From contig NC_044011.1 in NCBI RefSeq assembly GCF_900496995.4, forward strand, positions 7,038,041 to 7,102,040: a stretch of 64,000 nt of DNA, given 5' to 3'. The notes under the pieces were generated by a model that was given only the letters and a program-made list of their open reading frames with translations, had not been told where the DNA came from and did no database searches. Of this stretch, positions 23,187 to 33,200 are shown in pieces. The stretch's first letter is position 1. Each line of letters starts with the position of its first letter. The position numbers were made by a program, and so were the translations under genes. Source of the stretch: Aquila chrysaetos chrysaetos (lineage: Eukaryota > Chordata > Aves > Accipitriformes > Accipitridae).

Positions 23187-24175
23187 TGAGCACTTCATTT
23201 TCCGGTAACAGACGGTTTATATCACTGGGATCAGAGGAAAATATTGACCTTTTTTTTCAGGAAGATTTTTTTTAAGTTTTCATTATACATGTAATTTTGA
23301 CTTGCTGATGGCAGCAACTTTTGCAGAATGATATCTCAGTAATGGAATAAATCTAGGGTAATGCTCGCAAACACTTCATGTATGCCTGCTTGCCTATGTC
23401 TATATCTCACCTGCCCTCTGCTTTTTTTTTTTTAATATATGCTTATGGAGTTTATAATCAGGCTGTTGTGGAAAAAGGATCCATCTAAGTGTGTGTGTGA
23501 GAGAGACTGCCCAAGAGGTCAGGGCATTTACTTGCAAACATGATGAGAAACCCAGAGAGGTGTTTTTGGTGGTGTCCATTTGGTTATGTCACCACTGGAA
23601 TGTTTGTTGTTTCTTTATTGTGTCAGGTACATCAAGTACTATTGTGACTAGAGTGCAAGATGTGCATCTTTTTTATCATCACTTTAAATCTAAATAAATG
23701 ACTGTTCACAAGATCTGCTCTGTAACTCATCTAAACTGCCTGTATAATTGCACATCTTCCTTTCTCAAAGTAAATTATCACTCCCTTCCATCTCCTCCCA
23801 CCCTCACCCCCAAACCCTCACAGAATGGAATCACTGTAGCCTAATTTTGAGCAGCTGAATCATCATTTTCATTTGTTGGAAATCCCCAAAGTTTTGTGTG
23901 TGTTTCTAAACACTGAATCATATTTTTGCTTCAGGTCAGATAACCCCATGAGAAGAAATACCTTTTTATCATCTTTGACTATGCAGGGAGTGTGGAGGAA
24001 TGATTCAAGTGACTAAAACAGCTATGTTTTAGACTCTGCAGGGTGCCGTACTAGGCTTGCAGTTGCTATTTCTGAAGAGTGTGGCTCTCGTTGGCTTTCT
24101 GTTATGTTCTAGTCCCTCACAGGTGCAGGAGTGACTTGACTCTACTCAGCTCATTTGGGGAAGCCTCACCTCATA
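23187..24175. other. 3' flank of the olfactory receptor gene
   Basis: T-rich sequence with AATAAA at 23346-23351 and again near 23693. No second gene recognised. Confidence 0.5.
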
Positions 24176-24755
24176 AAATCATAGAATTGTTTAGGTTGGA
24201 AAAGACCTCTAAGATCATTGAGTCCAACCGTTAACCTAGCACTGCCAAGTCCACCCCTAAACCATGTCCCTAAGTGCCACATCTACAGGTCCTTTAAGTA
24301 CCTCCAGGGATGGTGCTTCAACCACTTCCCTGGGCAGTCTGTTCCAATGCTTGACAACCCTTTCAGTGAAGAAATTTTTCCTAATATCCAATCGAAACCT
24401 CCCCTGCCGCAACTTGAGGCCATTTCCTCTCGTCCTATCACTAGTTACTTGATAGAAGAGACCAGTACCCACCTGACCACAACCTCCTTTCAGGTAGTTG
24501 TAGAGAGTGATAAGGTCTCCCCTCAGCCTCCTCTTCTCCAGACTAAACAAACCCAGTTCCCTCAGCTGCTCCTCATAAGACTTGTTCTCTAGACCCTTCA
24601 CCAGCTTTGTTGCTCTTCTTTGGACATGCTCCAGCACCTCAATATCTTTCTTGTAGTGAGGGACCCAAACTGAACACAGTATTCGAGTTGTCGTGTCACC
24701 AGTGCCGAGTACAGGGGGACAATCACTTCCCTGGTCCTGTTGCTGACACTATTTC
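24176..24755 (-). mobile_element. CR1 LINE, 5'-truncated, ORF2 C-terminus still open
   Basis: Read on the minus strand, an open frame of about 126 codons (24257-24637) carries the CR1 ORF2 end: [42 protein letters not shown] and [18 protein letters not shown] blocks. The 3' tail ends at the TCATAGAATTG-type sequence at the left. An uninterrupted frame marks it as one of the younger CR1 pieces in the window. Confidence 0.93.
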
Positions 24756-25268
24756 TGTTAGAAGAAACTCAAGTACTATGTGCAGTTTTGGGCTCCACAA
24801 TATATGAAGGATATAAATATGTTAGAATATGTCCAAAGGAGGGAAACAAAGATGGTGAAATGACTAGAGGGCAGGACTTACAAGGAGATGCTGAGGATAC
24901 TAGGTTTGTTCAGCTTAGAGAAGAGGTGACTGAGGGGTGACCTCATTGCTGTCTACAACTTCCTCATGAGGAGGACTGGAGAGGGTGGTGCTGGACATGA
25001 GGGAATGGCTTAAAGATGCATCAGGGGAAGTTCGAATTGGGTATTAGAAAAAAGTTCTTCACTGAGGGGGTGTCCAAGCACTGAGACAAGCTCCCCAGGG
25101 AAGTGGTCATGGCCCCAAGCCTGTCAGTGTTCAAGAAGCACTTGGACAATGCTCTTGGATACATGGCATAACTTTTAGGTTGCCCTGTGTGGAGTCAGCA
25201 GTTGGACTCGATGGTCCTCGTGGCTCCCTTCCAGCTCAGGATATTCAATAATTCTACAATTCTATGAC
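24756..25268 (+). mobile_element. CR1 LINE fragment, plus strand
   Basis: CR1 3' half: AAGTTCGAATTGGGTATTAG, TTCTTCACTGAGGG, AGCAGTTGGACTCGATGGTCC and tail AATTCTACAATTCTATGA. It starts where the minus-strand CR1 stops, so the two truncated 5' ends abut. Confidence 0.9.
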
Positions 25269-25579
25269 AAGTTCAGGTGCAAACGTCTACCTTGCAGAAG
25301 ACTGAAGTTAGCCGAAATGAACTGTACTTAGATATGCATTTCTAAAGGCTGTTCCCTAGGTCTACTTTACAATCAACAGAAGGAAACAGGAATTTCCAGA
25401 GTGCAGCGCATATCATTCCATTTCAGATATGAAAGGTGAGTGAGATGTGTTTCCCTCTCAAATGCCTACTGCTTTCCTTGAACAAAGAAAGTAATTTCAG
25501 GATTCTGTCTCAGAAGCTGATGTCTAAGTTAAGTGATAAGCAGCTCATCTGCACACACAAAGAAGGCACAGAAAAACAG
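25269..25579. other. No recognised feature
   Basis: Short unique stretch between the CR1 and the LTR-like block. Confidence 0.4.
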
Positions 25580-26164
25580 TGTCAGGAGGAGTAATTTGAT
25601 TAATAACCTGCCCTGACTGCTCCCAGGCCCATTACAAGAGAGCCACCAGCCCATCAAGGGCCCGTCTCCACAAACCCAAAAGAGCACTGGCAGGCAGGGG
25701 AACTCAAACAGACTCCTGAGAATTAAACACCTTGTCCAGGTTCCTCCCAGGCCTGTCCCAGAAGAGTCATCAACCCCATTGTCCAGGCATGAAACCCATC
25801 AAGATGGGTCACCAGGAGGAGCTCTCCAGATCACCTCTGTGACTAAGGGGGGTTGAAGCATAGGGGTGTGGAACACATTATGGGGGAAGGGCACTCCCCC
25901 CCCCCCCAACATGGGAAGAGCATTTGGGGATTAGACAGGATTTATTGTGGGATGTTTAGGGGAGGAACCAAAGGTGGGAAAAGGGAGGGATTTAGTGACT
26001 TGGGGAGCAACAAGTATGGGAAATAGATGCATAAGGGAATAAAAGGGTCCATTCACAGGCAAGCAGGGGCTGCTTGCTTGGTACATTTGTCTGATTAAGC
26101 CCTGCCCCTGATCACTGCAGCCTGTCTTATTTCCTTCATAAAATCCACCTTCAACTATTTTACA
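25580..26164 (+). mobile_element. Probable solo LTR (about 585 bp)
   Basis: A TGTCAGGAGG start, a G/C tract near 25895, TATA or poly(A)-type AATAAAAG near 26037 and a pyrimidine-rich end CAACTATTTTACA give the layout of an LTR. I see no target duplication, and an opposite-strand ERV fragment begins at once on the right, so the borders are uncertain. Confidence 0.45.
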
Positions 26165-27858
26165 GTAAGAGGGTCTTTATTCTGTGGGCACGTGTGCCAT
26201 CCTGGTAGCAGTTGGCACTTGCTGTTCTTCAACTTGCAGCAATCCCACAATGAAGAGATCTTCTGAGAGGCCAGGCAGCGTAGACAGCTGTTTGATCTTC
26301 TCTGTGTCCACAGTGGCTACACCAAAAGCCCATCAGTACCCCTTTGTATCCTTGAAGTACCCTCTCCTGAGGTAGTCCTTACTGAGGACACAAGGGCCCT
26401 CTGGGACGGTCACAATGGGGTGCTTTTCCCACTTGTCCCCTGTTAAGCTCACCTCAGCCTCCAATACAGACAATTCTTGGCATCCCCCTGTCACTCCAGA
26501 GATCCAGATGGGCTCTGTGCCCCTATACCCTGATGGCACCAACGTACATTGCACACCCGTCTACCAAAGCCTTACACTTCTGTGGGTCTGATGTGCCAGG
26601 CAATCAAATCCACACAGTCCAGTATACCCGGTCATCCCTTTCCTCCTCCTGGCCAAAGGCAGGCACCCTCTATTGCTGTTCCTCATCAGAGTTTTCACTG
26701 TCTGACCCTTGCAGTGCCAGACCAGAATTCTCCTCACCTGAATCAAGGGAGATGATTTCAGTTCTTCTATGTCTGGGAGATCACTGATTGCCACCTTGTC
26801 TCTCTACAGCAACTATACTGACAGCCTTCTTGGATGACCCCCCTCTTAACAGCTGTCTTCCCTCTCAGTTTGCGTACATGGGCTTCCAGCTTAAAGGTGG
26901 GTTCACCATCCCACTTCCTCACGTCCTCCCCTTGGTCACACAGGACGAACCAGAGTGCACCACACGGCATACGCTTGGGGCTCCCTTTCCCTCTGACTGG
27001 GGCAGGAGAGGATTGATTTCTTGGGGCGCCCCTAGCAGCCAAGGCACTGTCCCGTAGGGGTGAGGAGATACAGAGATTTTATTCAAAGTTCTGGAACCAA
27101 GAAGACACTCTCTCCACAGTTGGTGTATCCATATCTTGGCAATACATCGCTGCCAAGCTTTTAGAATATGATGCTGGGGCACTTTGAATCACCTTCCTCC
27201 ACATGGCCTGTGTGCACAGGCCATCCTCTGGATCTCTGGAGACCTCATCATCGTCTAGATCACTGTAGATGACTGCCAGCACCACTAATTCTCTCAGGTA
27301 CCAGATGCCTTCATCTGCAGTCGACTTTCCTGGGGAGTTCACCAGATCTTCCTTGAATGGATATCTGGCCCTCACACTTGAGAGGAACTGTCTCCAGAGA
27401 CTGCAAGCTGCTGCGTCTTTTCCAATTTCCCTCTCAGTTCCCTGGTTTCTAGCAAGGGATCCCAGCTGTTGGGCTTCCTTACCTTCCAATTGCTGACTGT
27501 CAGCCCCATTACCCCAGCATTGGAGCAGCCAGGCAGCAATCCACTCACCTGGCTGGTGGCTGTAATCCTTCCACATGTATCAAAGTTCTGATGAGGTCAG
27601 GGACCGGGTAGTTTCCCTCTTCCTGTCCGAGTTCTCTCACTCCTTCCTCCAATTTCTTTGTCGAAGGACTGGCTTCTTCATCAAACCTTTCCTCTTCTTC
27701 CTCCTCCTCCCTTACTAATTGATGATATGGACCCATTGATCTCCTTGTCCACTGTTTCTTTTTCACTACTGGGGCAATTACTGTAGTTGTTGTTGTTTGG
27801 GTCTCTATCTCAACCATGGTGTCCTCAGGTGCAGTTTGGTTCCCTGCCTCAACCACAG
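26165..27858 (-). mobile_element. Endogenous retrovirus remnant: gag and start of pro
   Basis: On the minus strand the order is gag then protease. A 165-codon open frame (27079-27576) has the capsid-like features EWIAAWLLQCW, LWRQFLSSVRARYPFKEDL and YLRELVVLAVIY. An upstream frame (27545-27856) is Glu- and Thr-rich, like a matrix/linker region. Downstream frames (26767-27042, then 26333-26554) hold a KWDGEPTFKLEAHVRKL block and a protease-type domain ending in YLRRGYFKDTKGY. Frame changes and stops between the pieces make it a dead copy. No LTR, polymerase or envelope is attached. The retroviral class is uncertain. Its 5' side abuts the olfactory receptor pseudogene. Confidence 0.82.
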
Positions 27859-27861
27859 TCC

Positions 27862-28547
27862 TCTGAGAGTACTGAACTGTGGCTCGATAGGCTCTTTTAT
27901 CTTGTGGTTTCTGGGAACACTCTTCTCCTTCTTACCATATGTGCGGACGGAAGCTTCCACACCCCCATTTGTTTTTTCTTGGCCAATGTTTCCTTCCTTG
28001 AGGTCTGCTATGCAACCCATGTGGGTCCTAGGATGCTAACCAATTTCCTCACAGAGAAAATTCTCTCTTTCAGGGACTGTACTGCACAGTTGTATGTTTG
28101 GCTCCTTGGGAGGAACTGAACATCTTCTACTAGCCGTGATGCCACGAGATCTCTATTTAGCTGTCTGTAATCCTCTTCATTATACAGCTATAATGAACCA
28201 GAATATTCTTCCAGAGCTGGCAGCTCTTTTCTGAATTACTGGCTTTGCAGTCACCTTGTTCCCCATTGTATTGACGCTGAATTTGACTTTCAGTGGCCCC
28301 AATGCGGCTCCAGAAAGCCATTTCTACTCGTTCAGCTCCACTCATTGTGATCACTACTTTCTATGGGATCCTTGCTATCATGTATGTACTACCACCTGCC
28401 AGTAATTCCCTAAATTGGAATAAAGTGTTCTCCACCCGCTATACAATTGTGATCCCAATGGTAAATCCCCTCATATACAGCTTGGGCAACAAGGAGGTCC
28501 AGGAAGCCATTAAGAGGTTCTGGGGTAGAAAATCAACTCTGTGTTAA
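27862..28547 (+). pseudogene. Olfactory receptor pseudogene
   Basis: Receptor features can be followed on the plus strand. The end of helix 1 reads NTLLLLTI, and a degenerate helix 2 start reads HTPICFF where HTPMYFF is expected. Next come NVSFLEVCYATHVGPRML and, after a frameshift near 28118, a decayed DRY region reading LYLAVCNPLHYTAIMN. Part of helix 4 follows, then helices 6-7: VITTFYGILAIMYV, NPLIYSL and NKEVQEAIKRF. The N-terminus and helix 1 start are missing and replaced by an opposite-strand ERV piece. Most of helix 5 is absent. It is from a different class II subfamily than the intact receptor at 22209. It was once a one-exon gene and cannot make a receptor now. Confidence 0.88.
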
Positions 28548-28699
28548 TATTATGGGGAACTTCTGGATGCTGTAACCATCCTTGCATATGGGGTAAATTT
28601 GATCTAATCTTGTGTGAGATTCAACTGCCCCAAAAATCACCATAAAAACTGTAGATGTAGAAAAGCAACCACTGTTAAAATATGATGAATTTTTCTTAG

Positions 28700-29430
28700 G
28701 GTTTGACCTTGGCTAGCTGACAGATACCCACACAGCTGCTCTCTCACTCCTCTTCCTCAATGCAACAGGGGGAGAAAAATAAATGAAAGAGCTCATGGGT
28801 TAAGAAAAAGACAGGGAGATTGCTTAGCAGTTACCATCACAGGCAAAACAGGCTCGGCTTGGGGAAGATTGATATAATTTATTGACAATTTTAAATAGAG
28901 TAGGATGGCAAGAAACAAAGACAAAAACTAAAACACCCCCCCCCCCCCGCCGTCCCCTTATTCCCAGATTCAACTTCACTCCATCACTCCTGACTCTTCC
29001 TCTATACCCCGCCCCCACCATCTGTACAGGGGCGATGGAAGATAGGGGGCTATGATCAGTACATAACAGTTTCTCTCTGGCACTCCTTCTTCCTCACCCT
29101 TTTCTTATGCTCCAGCATGGGTCCTCTCCATGGGCTGCAGCATGAATATCTGCTCTACCATGGGCTGCAGGGAAATACCTCCTCCTCCCCCTCTTACCTT
29201 GGTGTTTGCACTGCTGTTCTCACTCTTTTTTTCCCTCCTGCTCTGCCTGTGTGGCATTTTTTACCTTTTGTTAAATTTGTTTCTACAGGGACGGCACCAG
29301 CTTTGCTGATTGGCTCAGCTTTGGCCAGCAGAGGGTCTGTTTTGGAACCATCTATAACTGGCATGGGGCAATCTTCTCCCACAGAGGTCACCCCTGCAGC
29401 ATCCCCACTACCAAAACCTTGCCATGTAAA
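28700..29430 (-). mobile_element. ERV-related repeat, inverted
   Basis: On the minus strand: a pyrimidine/purine-rich block with GACCCATGCTGGAGCA and TGGGCTGCAG repeats (near 29105-29175), a GTTATGTACTGATCATAG block, and a T-rich and G-tract part to the left. The same arrangement occurs in plus orientation at 49480-50240, so the two are copies of one ERV 3' region or LTR family. Confidence 0.65.
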
Positions 29431-29806
29431 CCCAATACACTTGAAAGTCCTATAAGATCATAAATGGCACTAGACATCCATGTTTAGGCAACTGAATCCC
29501 ATGCCACATGGTATTCCATTCACTCCTCAGCTGTTGCCTCATAAAATCAGTCCTTTATATCCTGCCTCCTATCTGGCAGCTGTTTCAGATACCTCAGAAC
29601 AGCTGAAATGGCACTGGGCACCTGCAGTAAGCACTGCAGCAATACAATGAAATCCACCCCTTTATCTGACAAACCCTTCTTTAAAGAAAAAAAGAAAAAC
29701 CATCCTCTAGCTTGTGAGGATGACTGAATCAATGCCTGCAAAACCAAATAACAATGGTCTTACATTTCTATAAAAAACAGAAAGAAAGGTACATAGGTGG
29801 GTAGGG

Positions 29807-29807
<1 letters not shown>

Positions 29808-29839
<32 letters not shown>

Positions 29840-29854
29840 AAGACAGAGACAGAG
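29808..29854 (+). repeat. (GATA)n(GACA)n microsatellite
   Basis: About three GATA units followed by GACA units and an AGACAGAG tail. Confidence 0.9.
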
Positions 29855-30117
29855 TCATGACGAAGGTGTTTTTCTGTAGTATCTGAACAGGATTTTTCTG
29901 CCTGAGATCTGGTGTTTTGAGCAGATGACTATTTGGGTAAACCTCAGAGAAAAGCAGAATGTGGAAAAATGAAGCAAAGTTTAGTGTATGTATTTAGGGT
30001 TATTTTTCAGAAGCCAGTGGAAACTCTCATGTTATGGTAAAGCGCAAATGTGTGAGCAAGCAGTGCGTTGGCCCCGGACAGCAAGTAAGCACCCACCCAG
30101 CCACTCACTCACTCAGT

Positions 30118-30230
30118 CCCACAATGGCATGATGTTAATGGTATGTGATATATCCCTTTGGCCAGTTTGAGTCAGCTGTCCTGGCTGTGTTTCCACCCAG
30201 CTTCTTGCCCACCCCCAGTAGTGGGGTGAG
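30118..30230 (-). mobile_element. LTR fragment beside the last VWA5A-like exon
   Basis: Contains inverted pieces of the LTR family at 3165 (GGCCAGTTTGAGTCAGCTG, GCTGTGTTTCC, CTTCTTGCCCACCCCC). It stops 1-2 bases from the stop codon of the neighbouring gene, so it may form the start of that gene's 3' UTR. Confidence 0.65.
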
Positions 30231-30231
30231 T

Positions 30232-33200
30232 TCAAATCCTGAAGATGGTGAGGTCCACAAAGCAGCCTAACAGGGAATTTGCTGCCTCCAGACATTCATC
30301 CAGCGGGACCTCTGCAAGCAGAGAAAAAAAGTAGAGGGGACCACAACTCAGTGTGTATTGACAGTCTCATAGACTGCCGTACAGGAGCACTGGGAAAGAG
30401 GAACATGGGTCAACAGGTGTCAGCTTTGGATTCAGTGGGAAAGGTCCAGAGCGTGACTCCTCCCAGCAAAATCTTCTTACCAGCTTGGTCGTGCAGCCAC
30501 CTACAAGCTTTGTCCTCCAGAAGCTCCAACCAAGATACCTGCCATTTATACTTGTACAACCAGACTAAGGCCAAAACTGTGGCCCAGGCAGTTGGCTGCA
30601 CACCCTGTGGGGGAAAACAGAACAATCAAGGGGAAGAAATAAAAAGAAAGATCAGACCTAAACCAGCTCATGGAAAAAGTAAGACCTCCACACATACATA
30701 CAAAGTGTCTAAGCTTCTGAAATCCTCAAAATCAGAAAGTTCCCGGGTACTTCTGCTGATTCCACCCCACACCCTCCTTCCACAAGCGGAAAGGCTCTAT
30801 ATCCCGACTGCTTTGATTTCTTTCTCTCAGTTCAGCTCAGACTGGAAACTAGGAGCAGAGGAAGGTTCAGCTCATGACAATGCCCCACTCCTGCCCCTGA
30901 TCTGCTTACCTTACTGGGCTTTTGTCCCTCGACATCAGCCTTGCTGAGCCCCAAGGCAGAGGCCAGGGCTGCGGTGAGGGCCCAGGAGCCATTTGCTTTC
31001 TGGAGTGCCACCACTACCCTGAGCCTGGACAAGTCACACAGTCTTGTTGACAGTGGTGAAATTGTCCAGTCCCAACTGGTGTCAAATGCTGGTGGTTCTT
31101 CCATCACTTGCTCTTCAGGAGAAGGCTCCCGCTCTGGAAGACAGAAACATTCACACATCTCATATGAGACAGATAGGCAATGGCTAGTCACCTTAAATTC
31201 TGCCTTCTCCAGGTATACTTAACTGTCCTCCATCCTCTCTGGACTTTCCAATTTTTCTGAGTCCGCCACAAGCATCCTGAACTTTTTCCAGACCTCCCAG
31301 AGCATCCTCAGATCTTCCCAGTCCCTCATAAGTATCCTAAAATCTGTCCTATATGCTCTAGTTTGCCCAGCGTAATTCTCTCTGAACACCCTTAATTCTG
31401 CCCATGAGCATCACTAATGTTACTCCTTCCTGCCACTTCCCCCATTATGGCTCATGTTCACTGTTGAGGGTCCCACAGGGGTCCTTCTCCATCATCCACT
31501 CTTAAACCCACCAGCCTCAGCATGAGCACTTCCTTTCCACATTCCAAGACATAAGACTTCTTTGGAGCTACAGCAGCACTGGATCACAAAAGATTGAAGG
31601 TGAGGAGGGTCAAGCACAGCCCATGGGCATTATAGTCCCAGGCACGGCTCAGTTCCAGAGCATATTTAAAAGCTTTTATGGGCAGAAAAAGAAGCACTCA
31701 GGCACAGAGTAGTTGGGGCAGAACTAGGGGTCATTTAAGGCTGGCCCAAAGGTATGCAGAGGTTGGAAGGGACCTCTGGAAGTTATCATCTCATCCAAAT
31801 CCCTACTCAAAGCAGGTCTCGTTAGAACAGCTTGCTCAGATACCTGTGTAGTCAAGTCTTGAATAGCTCTAAGGACCCAGATTCCACCAGTTTTTGATTA
31901 TTCTTATGATTTAAAAATAATAAATTTTCCTTATACCCGTTCAGCATTTCCCATGTTCCAACTTGTGTCTGTTGTCTCTTATCTTAATACTATGCAATTC
32001 CAAGAAGAGTCTGCCTCTGGCTTCTATTTTCCTCCAGTCAGCCAGCTGTAGACAGAAATAAGGTATCCTCTTCTTAAAGATGAACAAACCCAGCTTTCTC
32101 AGCCTCTCCTCATGTGCCCTGTGCTCAGCCCCCTCAGTTTAGTGGCCCTCCACTAGATTCGTTCTAGTCTGTCAATGCCTTTTTTGTAATGGAAACAGAA
32201 GCTGGACACAATACCCCACCAAGCAGGCTAGCAAACGGTGCTGAATAGAGAGGAAGGATCACCTCCCTGCACCTGCTGGCTGCACTTTTGATAATACAGC
32301 CCAGGATGCGGCTGACTTGCTTTGTTGCAAGCGCATGATGCTGACTTCTGTTCAGCTAGTTGTCCACTAAGACCCCAAGATCCTTTTCTGTAGAGCTGCT
32401 TCTTTGAGTGTGTGCGCCCTGGGCTTGTGATGTTGCATAGGGTTATTCCATTCCTGATCCATTCCTGATGTGAGACTTTGCACTTGTTTTTACTGAATGT
32501 CTTGCAGTTCCTGTCAGACCATTTCTCCAGCCTGTCCCTGTCTTCCACTGTACTGGTCACGCACCTACTGCTCCCAATTTGGTATTGTTCATAAACTTGC
32601 TAGGAGTGCACTCTTCACTGATGTCCAGGTCATTAATGAAGATGTTAAACAGTACTGTTACCATGAGAGATCCCTCTGGAATTGCACTGGGTTTTGGCCA
32701 CCAGCTGGACTCTGAACTGCTGATAACTGTTCTCTGAGCCCAGCAGTTTACCCAGTTTTCCACCAGCCTCATTGTTCACTTAACCCAGCCGGTATCTCAT
32801 CAATTTGATAATAAGGAGAGTTTAGGAGATTGCCAAAGGCCATGCTAAAGTCAGGGTATACAGAATCCACTGCCCTTCTCTTGTCCACAGTGTCAGTTAC
32901 CTCATCTGAGAAAGCAGTGAAGTTGGCCAGGCACGATTTACTTTTGATAAACCCATACGGGATGGTCCTTCTAAGAGGATTTGCTCCGTATCCTTCCTAG
33001 GGACTCAGGAGAGGCTGACTGGCCTGTAGGTCCCTGAACTCTTCTTCTTCCCCTTCTTGAAGATGGGTGAGATGTCTGACCATTTTCCAGTCATCAGGAA
33101 CCCCTCCCAGTCGCCATGATCTTTTGAAGATGATAGAGTTGCCTTGCAGTGGCCTCAGCCAACCCCTTTGGTGCTCTTGGATGCACCCAATCCCATGGAT

